From Sphingomonas_R arantia (GTDB lineage: Bacteria > Pseudomonadota > Alphaproteobacteria > Sphingomonadales > Sphingomonadaceae): DNA of 64,000 bases. The stretch lies in contig NZ_JBHUGS010000001.1 in the NCBI RefSeq assembly GCF_042682045.1, positions 1,054,001 to 1,118,000 on the forward strand, in the 5' to 3' direction. The position numbers and the translations under genes are program-made. Position 1 is the stretch's first letter; each line of letters starts with the position of its first letter. The notes beneath the pieces are model-generated. The model ran no database searches, was not told where the DNA came from, and worked only from the letters and a program-made list of their open reading frames with translations. Below are positions 15,335 to 24,989 of this stretch, in pieces.

Positions 15335-17830
15335 ATGAGGATCGCTTGGCGGTTGGCGTTGCGGGATTTGCGGGGCGGGCTCGTCGGGCTGCGACTTCTC
15401 GCCGTGTGCTTGTTCCTCGGTGTTGCAGCGATTGCCGGGGTCGGGTCGCTGTCTTCGGCGATCGTCGGTGAGTTGCGGTCGCAGGGGCGGGTGATCCTGG
15501 GGGGCGATCTGTCGCTGTCGCTGTCGCAGCGGCAGGCGACGGCGGCGGAGCGGGCGGGGATCGCGCGGTTGGGGCGCGTGGCGGAGAGTGCGTCGCTGCG
15601 CGCGATGGCGGCGCGGACCGACAATGCGGAGGCGGTGCTGGCCGAGCTGAAGGCGGTCGACGGGGCCTATCCGCTGTACGGGCGGCTGACCGTGGCGCCG
15701 GGTGCGCGGGCGGCGCGGCCGGGGGGCGGGCGCGTGCTGGTGGCGCCGGCGCTGGCCGAGCGGTTGCGCGTGGGTGTGGGCGATCGGGTGCGGCTGGGCG
15801 ACGCGACACTGACGGTCGGCGGGATCATCGCGGAGGAGCCGGACCGGGTGGGCGATGGCTTCGTGCTCGGGCCGGCGGTGCTGATCGGCATGGCGGATCT
15901 GGCGCGGACCGGGCTGATTCAGCCGGGCAGCCTGTACAACTGGCGGTACAAGATCGCGATGCCGGCAGGCACGGATGCCACGGCGGCGGGCGTCGCGCTG
16001 AACCGCGCGTTTCCGGAGGCCGGGTGGCGGGTGCGCGACAGCAGCGACGGCGCGCCGAGCACGCGGCGCTTCATCGAGCGGATCGGGCAGTTCCTGACGC
16101 TGGTCGGGCTGACCGCGTTGCTGATCGCCGGGATCGGGGTGGGGAACGGGGTCGGCGCGTATCTCGACGGCAAGCGTCCGGGGATCGCGACGTTGAAGAC
16201 GCTGGGGGCGTCGTCGGGGACGATTTTCCGCATTTACCTGATCCAGGTCGGGCTGGTGGCGCTCGCTTCGGTCGCGCTGGCGCTGGTGGCGGGAGCGCTG
16301 GTGCCGTCGCTGGTCGTGGCGCTGGCGGGCGCGGCGTTGCCGGTCGCGCCGGGCTTTGCGATCCAGTGGCGACCGTTGGCGCTGGCGGCGGTCTATGGGT
16401 TGCTCGTGACGTTCGCGTTTGCGCTGGCGCCGTTGGCGCGCGCGCGGGCGGTGGGGGCGGCGTCGCTGTTCCGCGGTGGCGTGGAGCGTGCGGGGCGGCC
16501 GCCCTGGCGGGTCGTGGTGGGTGTCGCTGCCGCGATCGGGACGGCGGCGGGACTGGCGGTCGGGACCGCGCGGGAGCCGTTGTTCGCGGCTGGGTTTCTC
16601 GGGGCGGCGGCGGTGTTGCTGGGGTTGCTCGCGCTGATCGGATGGGGTGTGCGGGCGGGGGCGGCACGGTTGCCGCGGTCGCGCCGGCCGTTGCTGCGGC
16701 TGGCGATCGCGAACCTGCATGCGCCGGCGGCGCAGACCGACCGGCTGGTGGTGGCGCTGGGCCTGGGGCTCAGCCTGTTCGCGACGCTGGCGGTGATCCA
16801 GACCAACCTGGGCGGGCAGATCCGCAGCACCGTGCCGGACCGCGCGCCGTCCTTCTTCATGCTCGACATTCCGTCGGCGGAGATCGACCGGTTCCGGAGC
16901 GTCGTGAGCGGGGCCGCGCCGGGCAGTACGTTGAGCGTCGTGCCGTCGCTGCGTGGGCCGGTGGTCGCGGTGAAGGGCGTTCGCGTGACCGAGATGAAGA
17001 ATGTGCCGGAGGGCGCGTGGATCCTGCGCGGCGACCGCGGGCTGACCTTCGCGCAGGATTTGCCGGCGGGGAACCGCATCACCGAAGGCAAATGGTGGCC
17101 GCGCGATTATGCCGGGCCGCCCTTGGTGTCGATGGATGCGGCGGCGGGCAAGCTGCTGGGCCTGAAGGTGGGCGATGCGATCACGGTGTCGGCGCTGGGT
17201 GTCGAGGTGCCGGCGACGATCGCGTCGTTCCGCGAGATCAAGTGGGACAGCCTGGGGTTCAACTTCGTGCTGATCTTTTCGCCCGAGACGTTCGCGGGGG
17301 CGCCGTTCAACTATATGGCGACGCTGGATCTGGCGCCGGAACGCGAGGCGGCGCTGAACCGGGCGGTGGTGGGGGCGTTCCCGTCGGTCAGCCTGATCCG
17401 GGTGAAGGATGTGATCGAACAGGTCGGCACGCTGCTGGGGCAGCTTGCGACGGCAGTGGCGGCGGCGTCCGCGGTGGCGATCGCGGCGGGGATCGCGGTG
17501 CTGGTCGGGGCGATCACGGCGTCGCGTGCGGCGCGGGTTTATGATGCGGTGCTGCTGAAGACGCTGGGCGCGCGGCGGGTGCAGATCCTGGCGGTGCAGG
17601 CGATGGAATATGCGGTGCTGGCGCTGCTTGTGTCGGCAGTCGCGCTGGCGGTCGGCGCGGGGGCCGGGTGGTATGTGGTGGTGAAGGTGTTCCAGCTGGA
17701 ATGGGGGCCGGACTGGTCCGTCGTGCTGGGGACGCTGGCGGGGGGTGTGGTGCTGATCCTCGCGATCGGGCTGGCGGGGGCGTTGCCGGCGCTTGCGGCG
17801 CGGCCGGCGCGGGCTTTGCGGGATATGTGA
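15335..17830 (+). CDS. FtsX-family ABC permease (YbbP-like)
   Basis: An 831-residue membrane permease. An N-terminal helix (about residues 13-38) is followed by a periplasmic domain, and then two FtsX-type sets of helices. The first set runs near 250-400 with GNGVGAYLDGKRPGIATLK and the second near 700-830 with SRAARVYDAVLLKTLGARR. Both contain the coupling sequence KTLGA that contacts the ATPase. The two-FtsX layout and length match YbbP-like permeases. ATG 15335 has GGGAG 9 bases upstream; the longer open frame runs into the family D repeat. Confidence 0.9.
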   Translation: MRIAWRLALRDLRGGLVGLRLLAVCLFLGVAAIAGVGSLSSAIVGELRSQGRVILGGDLSLSLSQRQATAAERAGIARLGRVAESASLRAMAARTDNAEAVLAELKAVDGAYPLYGRLTVAPGARAARPGGGRVLVAPALAERLRVGVGDRVRLGDATLTVGGIIAEEPDRVGDGFVLGPAVLIGMADLARTGLIQPGSLYNWRYKIAMPAGTDATAAGVALNRAFPEAGWRVRDSSDGAPSTRRFIERIGQFLTLVGLTALLIAGIGVGNGVGAYLDGKRPGIATLKTLGASSGTIFRIYLIQVGLVALASVALALVAGALVPSLVVALAGAALPVAPGFAIQWRPLALAAVYGLLVTFAFALAPLARARAVGAASLFRGGVERAGRPPWRVVVGVAAAIGTAAGLAVGTAREPLFAAGFLGAAAVLLGLLALIGWGVRAGAARLPRSRRPLLRLAIANLHAPAAQTDRLVVALGLGLSLFATLAVIQTNLGGQIRSTVPDRAPSFFMLDIPSAEIDRFRSVVSGAAPGSTLSVVPSLRGPVVAVKGVRVTEMKNVPEGAWILRGDRGLTFAQDLPAGNRITEGKWWPRDYAGPPLVSMDAAAGKLLGLKVGDAITVSALGVEVPATIASFREIKWDSLGFNFVLIFSPETFAGAPFNYMATLDLAPEREAALNRAVVGAFPSVSLIRVKDVIEQVGTLLGQLATAVAAASAVAIAAGIAVLVGAITASRAARVYDAVLLKTLGARRVQILAVQAMEYAVLALLVSAVALAVGAGAGWYVVVKVFQLEWGPDWSVVLGTLAGGVVLILAIGLAGALPALAARPARALRDM

Positions 17831-17869
17831 GGGGTTTGTTGCGAGGCCTTGAGCGTATTGCCTGGGCTG

Positions 17870-17925
17870 CTGTTGGCTTCTCGGCTTCGCTCGAAGGGTT
17901 CCTCGACTTCGCTCTGAATGGGCGG
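17870..17925. repeat. Family B repeat, copy 2 (short form)
   Basis: GGCTTCTCGGCTTCGCTCGA then CCTCGACTTCGCTC, degenerate at its 3' end. It lies just after the permease gene. Confidence 0.8.
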
Positions 17926-17941
17926 GTTCTGGAAAACAAAC

Positions 17942-18006
17942 CCCGTTTGGTTCGAGCTTGTCGAGAACTCAGCGCCGAGTTCTCGACAAGCTCGAACCGA
18001 ACGGGG
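17942..18006. repeat. Family A palindromic repeat, copy 3
   Basis: One of the most symmetrical copies: CCCGTTTGGTTCGAGCTTGT and ACAAGCTCGAACCGAACGGG flank a GAACTC/GAGTTC core. It lies between convergent genes. Confidence 0.9.
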
Positions 18007-18061
18007 TGTGGGGTGTGGGCCTGGGGGAGTTGCGCCAACCATCGGCCGTGCGTCCGGTAAC

Positions 18062-18104
18062 GCCCCTCTCCCCAGCCCTCTCCCCGGAGGGGAGAGGGGG
18101 CCTT
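18062..18104. repeat. Family C-like C-rich/G-rich palindrome
   Basis: CCCCTCTCCCC and GGGGAGAGGGG can pair across CCCGGA. It lies between the convergent permease and efflux genes and could end both transcripts. Confidence 0.6.
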
Positions 18105-18116
18105 GTCGTGCGTGGG

Positions 18117-19652
18117 TTAGCGGGGTTGGACCGGGGTCACCGCGGCGACCGGGGCGGCGTCGCCGGGGCGGAGGGGGGGTGGGGGGCCTAGGCCGCCGCC
18201 GAGGGCCGCGTAGAGCGAGACGAGGTTTGTGAGTTCATTGCCGCGGAGCGTGATGAGGGCTTGTTCCGCCGAGAACAGGCTGCGCTGGGCATCGAGCACT
18301 TCGAGATATTGCGCGACGCCGTTCTGGTAGCGCGACTGGGCCAGCTGGGCGAGCGTGCGTTGGGCGGTGACGGCGCGGACCTGGGCGGCGATCTGTTCGC
18401 GCAGGTAGCGGCGGCCGGCGAGTGCGTCGGCGACTTCGCGGAAGGCGGTCTGGACGGTCTTCTCGTAAGTCGCGACCGCGATGGTTTCGCGAGCCCGCGC
18501 GACGGTCAGGTCGCCCTTGCGCGCGCCCCAGTCGAAGATCGGCAGCGAGATCGACGGACCGAAGCTCCAGCCCAGACCTTCCGGCCCGATCAGGTTGCCG
18601 AGTTGCGACGAGGTGTAGCCCGCCTGGCCGGTGAGCGTGATCGAGGGGAAGAACGCGGCGCGCGCGGCACCGACATTGGCACGGGCGGCGCGAAGCTGTT
18701 CCTCCGACTGGAGAATGTCCGGGCGGTTGGCGAGCAGTTCGGACGGCAGGCCGGCCGCGATGTCACGGATGATGCCCTGGTTGTCGAGCGTCGAGGCGGG
18801 CGCGAGCGTCTCCTCGTCGATCGGTTGCCCGACGAGCAGGCGGACGATGTTGCGTTGCTGCGCGCGCTGGTTGCGGAGCGAGGCGGCTTCGGTCTCGGCT
18901 TGGGTGAGCAGTACTTCGGCCTGGCGGTAGTCGAGCGCGGAGGTGACGCCGGCGTCGAGGCGGAGCTTGGCGATCCGCAGCCCTTCGCGGCGCGACGCGA
19001 TCGTGCGGTCGGCGAGATCGGCCTGTTCGGAGAGCGAGCGCGAGGTGAGGTAGGCGGTGGCCAGATCGCGGATCAGCGACAGCCGGAACGCCCGTTCCGC
19101 CGCGACGGTGGACAGGAAGTTCGACCGCGCGGCCTCGCTGAGGTTCGCGACGCGGCCCCAGAAATCGAGTTCGAACGAGGTGACCGCGACGCCGACATTA
19201 TAGGTGTTGAACGTGAAGCCGTTCGGCGTGTCGGCATTGCCGTCGGTCGGGATGGTGGTCGCCCCGCCGGTCTGGCTCTGGATCGAGGCGACGCCGACAC
19301 GGCGGCGCGTGGCGCTGCCGGTTGCCGCGAGTTGCGGCAGCTGGTTCGCGCGCTGGATGCGGTACTGGCCGCGGGCTTCCTCGATCCGCGCGACCGAGAC
19401 GCGCAGGTCGCGGTTGTTGACGAGCGCGATGGCGATCAGTTCGCGCAGGCGCGGATCCTGGAAATAATCCTGCCAGCCGATCGCGGTCGCCGCGACGGAA
19501 CCACCCGCGGGCAGCACCTCGGCCGGATAGTCGGTCGCGGTGCTGAGCGCCGGGGTGACGTGCTTGGGCGCCATGTTGCACGCCGACAGTGCGGTGGCGG
19601 CCAGCAGCGGCCAGACGAGCCCGGCGCGCGCGAGGGGGGGACGATCATGCAT
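18117..19652 (-). CDS. RND efflux outer-membrane lipoprotein (NodT family)
   Basis: A 511-residue outer-membrane factor that forms the TolC-like exit channel of the adjacent RND pump. The signal peptide ends in a lipobox (LSAC), so the mature N-terminal Cys is lipidated. Two OEP repeats are visible, with QDPRLRELIAIALVNNRDLR near the N-terminus and the matching helix pair in the second half. ATG 19652 was chosen: it overlaps the pump gene's stop by 8 bases and has GGGGAACC upstream. It is the last gene of the operon. Confidence 0.92.
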   Translation of the reverse strand: MHDRPPLARAGLVWPLLAATALSACNMAPKHVTPALSTATDYPAEVLPAGGSVAATAIGWQDYFQDPRLRELIAIALVNNRDLRVSVARIEEARGQYRIQRANQLPQLAATGSATRRRVGVASIQSQTGGATTIPTDGNADTPNGFTFNTYNVGVAVTSFELDFWGRVANLSEAARSNFLSTVAAERAFRLSLIRDLATAYLTSRSLSEQADLADRTIASRREGLRIAKLRLDAGVTSALDYRQAEVLLTQAETEAASLRNQRAQQRNIVRLLVGQPIDEETLAPASTLDNQGIIRDIAAGLPSELLANRPDILQSEEQLRAARANVGAARAAFFPSITLTGQAGYTSSQLGNLIGPEGLGWSFGPSISLPIFDWGARKGDLTVARARETIAVATYEKTVQTAFREVADALAGRRYLREQIAAQVRAVTAQRTLAQLAQSRYQNGVAQYLEVLDAQRSLFSAEQALITLRGNELTNLVSLYAALGGGLGPPPPLRPGDAAPVAAVTPVQPR

Positions 19653-22600
19653 GGGTCGGTTCCCCATCCTTGTGGCCATGGTCATCGCCGGTGTGCGCGT
19701 TGGGGGCGTGCGGCGCCTTGCGCGTCATCCAGCGGCGGACCGCGATGTAGAAGAGCGGGATGAAGAAGATGCCGAGGATGGTGGCCGCGATCATCCCGCC
19801 CATCACGCCGGTGCCGACCGCGCGCCGGCTGGCGGCGCCCGCACCCGTCGAGATGAACAGCGGCACCATGCCCAGAATGAAGGCGAGGCTGGTCATGATG
19901 ATGGGGCGCAGCCGAAGCTTCACCGCCTCCATCGTGGCGTCGAATACGCTCTTGCCCTCGGCTTCCTGTTCGATTGCGAATTCGACGATCAGGATCGCGT
20001 TCTTCGCGGCCAGACCGATAATCGTGATGAGACCGACGTTGAAATACACGTCCGCCGAATAGCCGCGCATCATCGTGAACAGGATCGACCCGAGCACACC
20101 GAGCGGCACGACCAGCAGCACCGCGACCGGCACCGTCCAGCTTTCGTACAACGCCGCCAGCAGCAGGAAGACGACGATCAGCGACAGGCCGAGCAGCAGC
20201 CCGATCTGGCCGCCGGACTGGCGTTCCTCATACGAGGTGCCGGTCCATTCATAGTCGAACCCGCCCGGGACCTTTGCGACCAGCTGTTCCATCTCGGTCA
20301 GCGCGTCGCCCGTCGAATAGCCGGGCTTGGATTCGCCGGAGATCGAGGCGGAGGGGTAGCCGTTATAGCGTTGCAGCTGCGGCGGCCCGACCGTCCAGGT
20401 GGCGGTGGTGAAGGCGCCGAACGGGACCATGTCGCCCGCCGCATTGCGGACGCGCAGGTTGAGGATGTCCGCGGGCGTCATACGGTAGGGGGCATCGGCC
20501 TGAAGATAGACGCGCAGGACGCGGCCATCGCGGTTGAAGTCGTTCGCGTAGGCGGAGCCGGCCGCGATCGAGAGCGTGGTGTTGACGTCACCGATCGACA
20601 GGCCGAGCGCGCGGGCGCGGACGCGGTCGATATTGACCTTAAGCTGCGGCGCGGGCTCCATCCCTTCGGGGCGGACGTTTGCGAGCACCGGGCTTTGCGA
20701 TGCCATGCCGAGGAGCTGGTTGCGCGCGGCGGTCAGTTCTTCCTCGCTCTGCCCGTTGCGGGCCTGGAGCCGGAAGGAGAAGCCGGTGGCGTTGCCGAGC
20801 TGTTGGATCGGCGGCGGGGTGAGCGTGAAGATGATCGCCTGTTTCACCGTCGACAAGGCACCGAGCGCCTTGCCGGCAAGCGTCGCGGCGCTGTTTTCCA
20901 CGCCGGGACGATCCTCCCACGGCTTGAGGGGTGCGAACACCATCGCGGTCGACTGACCCTGACCGAAGAAGCTGAACCCGCGGACGGCGATGACGTTGGC
21001 AACCTGCGGCTGCGCATCGAAGAACGCCTGCGTGGCGCGGATCGCCTCGTCCGTGCGCTGGCGCGTGGCACCGGGCGGCGCCTGGATGACGGAGATGGTG
21101 TAGCCCTGATCCTCCGACGGCAGGAAGCCGCCGGGAAGCCGGGTGAACAGCAAAGCGGTCAGCCCGAACAGCAGCAGGGCGACGCCGAGCCAGCGGATCG
21201 GGCTTTTCAGCATGGTGCCGACGCCGCGCTGATATTTGTCGGTGGTGCGGCCGAACCGGTCGTTGAACCCGCCGAAGAAGCGCTGGACGAAGGGGAATCG
21301 CGAAGGCTTCTCCTCCTTCTCATGCGGTTTGAGCAGCGTGGCGCAAAGTGCCGGCGTGAGCGTGAGCGCGAGCAGTGCCGAGAAGGCGATCGAGACGACG
21401 AGCGTCACCGAGAACTGGCGGTAGATGCCGCCGGTGGAGCCGGGGAAGAACGCCATCGGCACGAACACCGCCATCAGGACGAGCGTGATGCCGACGATGG
21501 CGGTCGTGATCTGACCCATCGCCTTGATCGTCGCATCGCGCGGGGACAGATGTTCCTCCGCCATGATGCGTTCGACATTCTCGATCACGACGATGGCGTC
21601 ATCGACGAGGATGCCGATGGCGAGCACCATGCCGAACAGTGTCAGCACGTTGATCGAGAAACCGAACAGCCAGAGGCCGAGGCAGGCACCGGCCAGCGCG
21701 ATCGGGACGACGAGCGTCGGGATGACGGTGGCGCGCCAGTTCTGGAGGAACAGGAACATGACGAGGAAGACGAGGATCATCGCCTCGACCAGCGTCTTGA
21801 TCACCTCATGCACCGACACCGTGATGAACGGCGTGGTATCGTAGGGGATCGACCAGGCGACGTCGGCGGGCAGGCCCTTGGCCAGTTCTGCCATGCGGGC
21901 CTTCACGCCTTCGCCGGTGGCGAGCGCGTTGGCGCCTGTGCGCAGCTGGATCGCCATACCGGCCATCGGTTTGCCGTTCAGTTCGGTGCCGGTGCTGTAG
22001 TCCTGCGCGCCCAGTTCGACGCGGCCGACATCGGCCAGCGTGACGGTGGACCCGTCGGGGTTCGCCTTCAGAATGATGTTCTCGAACTGCTGCACGTTGG
22101 TGAAGCGGTTCTGCGTAATGATCGTGGCGTTCAGCTCGCTGCCCTTGGCGACGGGCTGATCCCCCAGCGAACCGCCGGCGGTCTGGCTGTTCTGTTCGGT
22201 GACGGCGGCGAGCGCCTCGGCCGACGACAGCTTGTAGGTGGCGAGCTTGTCCGGATCGAGCCAGATGCGCATCGCATAGGGGCTGCCGAACAGGCGGATG
22301 TCGCCCACGCCCGGGACGCGGCGCAGTTCGTCGATGATCTGGTTGGTGGCGATGTTGCCAAGTTCGGTGCTGTCGGTCTCGCCACCCTTGGAGGTGAGCG
22401 CCACGATCTGCAGGAAGCCGGCGTTCGCCTCGCTGACGGTCACGCCCTGGCGGCGGACTTCCTCGGGCAAACGCTGTTCGACGCGGCGCAGACGGTTCTG
22501 GACGTCCATCTGCGCGGTATCGATGTTGGTGCCGGATTCGAAGTTGACCGTGATCGACGCGGTGCCGTTCGAAAGGCTGGTCGACGACATGTAGAGGAAG

Positions 22601-22824
22601 CCCTCCACGCCGTTCAGTTCCTGTTCGATCACCTGCGTCACATTCTGTTCGAGCGTGGCGGCATCGGCACCGGGATAGGTGACGGAGATCTGGAGCGAGG
22701 GCGGGGCGACGTCCGGATACTGCTCGATCGGCAGCGCGCGGAGCGCGAGGATGCCGCCGAGCAGGATGCCGAGCGCGATCACCCAGGCGAAGACCGGGCG
22801 GCCGATGAAGAAGCGGGAAAACAT
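19645..22824 (-). CDS. RND multidrug efflux permease (HAE1/AcrB type)
   Basis: A 1059-residue inner-membrane proton-driven pump, full length for the HAE1 family. It opens with MFSRFFIGRPVFAWVIALGI. It contains two large periplasmic loops and 12 helices, with GILVDDAIVVIENVERIM (paired Asp of helix 4) and GLAAKNAILIVEFA (Lys of helix 10), the proton-relay residues. Together with the membrane fusion protein and the NodT factor it makes a tripartite exporter. The drug range cannot be inferred. There is a 105-base gap after the MFP gene. Confidence 0.95.
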   Translation of the reverse strand: MFSRFFIGRPVFAWVIALGILLGGILALRALPIEQYPDVAPPSLQISVTYPGADAATLEQNVTQVIEQELNGVEGFLYMSSTSLSNGTASITVNFESGTNIDTAQMDVQNRLRRVEQRLPEEVRRQGVTVSEANAGFLQIVALTSKGGETDSTELGNIATNQIIDELRRVPGVGDIRLFGSPYAMRIWLDPDKLATYKLSSAEALAAVTEQNSQTAGGSLGDQPVAKGSELNATIITQNRFTNVQQFENIILKANPDGSTVTLADVGRVELGAQDYSTGTELNGKPMAGMAIQLRTGANALATGEGVKARMAELAKGLPADVAWSIPYDTTPFITVSVHEVIKTLVEAMILVFLVMFLFLQNWRATVIPTLVVPIALAGACLGLWLFGFSINVLTLFGMVLAIGILVDDAIVVIENVERIMAEEHLSPRDATIKAMGQITTAIVGITLVLMAVFVPMAFFPGSTGGIYRQFSVTLVVSIAFSALLALTLTPALCATLLKPHEKEEKPSRFPFVQRFFGGFNDRFGRTTDKYQRGVGTMLKSPIRWLGVALLLFGLTALLFTRLPGGFLPSEDQGYTISVIQAPPGATRQRTDEAIRATQAFFDAQPQVANVIAVRGFSFFGQGQSTAMVFAPLKPWEDRPGVENSAATLAGKALGALSTVKQAIIFTLTPPPIQQLGNATGFSFRLQARNGQSEEELTAARNQLLGMASQSPVLANVRPEGMEPAPQLKVNIDRVRARALGLSIGDVNTTLSIAAGSAYANDFNRDGRVLRVYLQADAPYRMTPADILNLRVRNAAGDMVPFGAFTTATWTVGPPQLQRYNGYPSASISGESKPGYSTGDALTEMEQLVAKVPGGFDYEWTGTSYEERQSGGQIGLLLGLSLIVVFLLLAALYESWTVPVAVLLVVPLGVLGSILFTMMRGYSADVYFNVGLITIIGLAAKNAILIVEFAIEQEAEGKSVFDATMEAVKLRLRPIIMTSLAFILGMVPLFISTGAGAASRRAVGTGVMGGMIAATILGIFFIPLFYIAVRRWMTRKAPHAPNAHTGDDHGHKDGEPTHA

Positions 22825-22929
22825 GGGGCCTAGCCTTCGTGAAGCTGGGAACAGGTGCGCACACGACCGGACCCGTCATGACGCGGCGGCGTCACGGGGC
22901 GGGTCCGGGGGGACGGCGGCGTCATCGGA

Positions 22930-24117
22930 TCAGCGCTGCGCCGCCGCCGCCGGGGCGGCTGCCGGGGCTGCGGCCGGACGCTGGCCCGCGGGTGCGGCGA
23001 TCCGGACGGGTGCGCCGGGCTGCGCCTTCTGCGCGCCGTTGACGATGACGCGGTCGCCGGGGCGCAGGCCTTCGGTCACGACCCAGTTGCTGCCCTGCAA
23101 GTCGCCGACGCGGATTTCGCGGATGGTGGCGATGTTGTTCTGACCGACGATCATGACGGTCGCGCCCTTCGGCCCGATGGTCACCGCACGCTGCGGCACG
23201 GTGATGCCGCGCGTGTCGGTGCCGGCCGAAACCTTCGCACGCACGAACTGCCCGGGCAGCAGGTAGCGGTTGGGGTTCGGGAATTCGGCGCGGAGCGAGA
23301 CGGTGCCGGTCGATTCGTCGACCGACATGTCGAGGAAGTCGAGCCGGCCCTTCGGACCGTAGAGCGTGCCGTCTTCCAGCGCGAGCGAGACCTGGACCTT
23401 GTTCAGGTTGGGCGTCTTGACCAGCCCGGCGGCGATGTCGCGGCGGAGCTGCATCAGGTCGCTGCTCGATTGCGAGAAGTTGACGTAGATCGGATCGAGC
23501 TGTTCGATGCGGGTGAGCAGCGTGGCGCCGGTGGCGCTGACGAGCGCGCCCTCGGTCACTTCGGCGCGGCCGGCGCGGCCCGAGATGGGGGCGACGACAT
23601 TGGTGTAGTTGAGCGTCAGGCGGGCACGATCGGCCTGGGCGCGCGCGTTGGCGACATCGGCCTGGCCGGTGCGCTGCTGCGCCACGGCGGCGTCATATTC
23701 CTGCTTGCTGATCGCCTGCTGCCCGACGAGCGGCTGGTAGCGGGCGACGACCTGAGCCGCATTGCGTGCGGAGGCTTCGCTGCGGCGCAGCGTAGCCTGG
23801 GCTGCTTCGAAGTCGGCGCGGCGTTCGCGCGGGTCGACACGGAACAGCAATTGGCCGGCGCGGACGTCGGTCCCTTCCTCGTATGTGCGCCGTTCGACGA
23901 TGCCGTCGACGCGGGCGCGGACCTCCGCCGTGCGGATCGCCGCGACTCGGCCGGGGAGCTCGACGACATGCGCAACCGAGGTCGGCTGGATCGTCATCAC
24001 TTCGACCTCGGGCGGTGGCGGGGCGGGGGGTGCCTCCTGCGCGCACGCCGGCAGCAGGAGTGCGAGCGCGAACGCAAGCGTGACGCCGGAGGCGCCGTTT
24101 TTCAGACTGGCGAACAT
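22930..24117 (-). CDS. RND efflux periplasmic adaptor (membrane fusion protein)
   Basis: A 395-residue AcrA/MexA-type adaptor. A lipobox-like LLPACA at the N-terminus suggests lipidation. Order of domains: lipoyl half (VVELPGRVAAIRTAEVRARV), an alpha-hairpin from about 95 to 165, the second lipoyl half (NVVAPISGRAGR), then beta-barrel and membrane-proximal domains. The tail is Ala/Pro-rich. ATG 24117 is used; a TTG six bases upstream is an alternative, with AAGGGG placed between the ideal spacings. It is the first gene of the efflux operon, divergent from the TetR gene. Confidence 0.93.
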   Translation of the reverse strand: MFASLKNGASGVTLAFALALLLPACAQEAPPAPPPPEVEVMTIQPTSVAHVVELPGRVAAIRTAEVRARVDGIVERRTYEEGTDVRAGQLLFRVDPRERRADFEAAQATLRRSEASARNAAQVVARYQPLVGQQAISKQEYDAAVAQQRTGQADVANARAQADRARLTLNYTNVVAPISGRAGRAEVTEGALVSATGATLLTRIEQLDPIYVNFSQSSSDLMQLRRDIAAGLVKTPNLNKVQVSLALEDGTLYGPKGRLDFLDMSVDESTGTVSLRAEFPNPNRYLLPGQFVRAKVSAGTDTRGITVPQRAVTIGPKGATVMIVGQNNIATIREIRVGDLQGSNWVVTEGLRPGDRVIVNGAQKAQPGAPVRIAAPAGQRPAAAPAAAPAAAAQR

Positions 24118-24206
24118 GAGCAACGAGCCCCTTTTTGTTCTGTATCGGTCGATATGATGAACGATCGGTTTCGAGCGGACTCGACGCCTTGTGTCGCGGT
24201 ATGTAA

Positions 24207-24217
24207 TGTATCATACA
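24207..24217. promoter_or_regulatory. Candidate TetR operator between regulator and efflux operon
   Basis: A perfect 11-base palindrome, TGTATCATACA, in an AT-rich patch of the 130-base divergent intergenic region. It is nested in a looser GTATG...CATAC symmetry. The position fits a regulator binding its own and the efflux promoters. Confidence 0.45.
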
Positions 24218-24247
24218 CTACGCGTCAAATCGCTTTTGCGCCGCAGC

Positions 24248-24904
24248 ATGGAATCGCTATCAATGGGTACGGCAGACGAGCACACCCCCGAAATCGGGCG
24301 CCGCGAACGGCGCGCGGAGGCCATGATCGCCGCGGCGCGCGAGCTGTTTCTAGAGCGCGGTTTCGACGCGGTCAGCCTGACGCAGATCGTGCGGCGGTCG
24401 GGCGGGTCGCTATCCACGCTGTACGACCTGTTCGGCAACAAGCAGGGTTTGCTGGGCGCGGTCGTCGATGCGGAACGCTTCGACGGGATCGGGCGGTTGC
24501 GCGCGATCCTGTCCAAGGACGGTCCGCCGGTCGATGTGCTGATGGAGGCGGCGAGCCACCTGATGACGCTGATGGCCGATCAGCGGTTCGTCGACCTGAT
24601 CCGGCTGGTGATGAGCGAGGCGCTGACGTCGCCGGAGTTCGCGGCACGCGTATATGCGGGCAGCAACCGGCCGTTGAAGGATGAATTCGCCGCGCTGTTC
24701 AGGCGTTGGAACGAAGAGGGGCGTGCCCAGGTGCCGGCGCCGGAGCTATCGGCGCATATCTTCAACAGCCTGTTCTTCCAGGCACCGCAATTGCGGGCAA
24801 TCTTCGGTGATGATGACGCGACGCCCCCATGCGATCGGCAGGCGATGCTGCGTCATGGCGTGACGATGTTCCTGGCGGGGGCTGCAGTTCCGGTCCCGGC
24901 CTGA
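24248..24904 (+). CDS. TetR-family transcriptional regulator
   Basis: A 218-residue regulator. The N-terminal helix-turn-helix runs from AAARELFLERGFDAVSLTQI through SLSTLYDLFGNKQGLL (about residues 27-68), followed by an all-helical ligand/dimer domain. The C-terminal part resembles the AcrR-type TetR_C domain (FVDLIRLVMSEALTSPEFA). Divergent from the RND operon, so it probably represses that operon. ATG 24248 is used; 24263 is also possible. The frame open upstream to 24191 would place the operator inside the gene. Confidence 0.9.
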   Translation: MESLSMGTADEHTPEIGRRERRAEAMIAAARELFLERGFDAVSLTQIVRRSGGSLSTLYDLFGNKQGLLGAVVDAERFDGIGRLRAILSKDGPPVDVLMEAASHLMTLMADQRFVDLIRLVMSEALTSPEFAARVYAGSNRPLKDEFAALFRRWNEEGRAQVPAPELSAHIFNSLFFQAPQLRAIFGDDDATPPCDRQAMLRHGVTMFLAGAAVPVPA

Positions 24905-24989
24905 CCCTGTCGTCGAAACGGACCGGGGCCGATCTCGAGGCAAAGTTGTCCGGCCCGCGATCCGGTTTGAATCGCGGGCCGGATTTTGA

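Noticed and set aside
19540..22833. A 1097-codon open frame on the plus strand opposite the RND pump gene
   Set aside because: Antisense shadow of a GC-rich gene. Its translation is Arg/Asp/Gln-rich low-complexity sequence with no domain, while the minus-strand frame is a full HAE1 pump.
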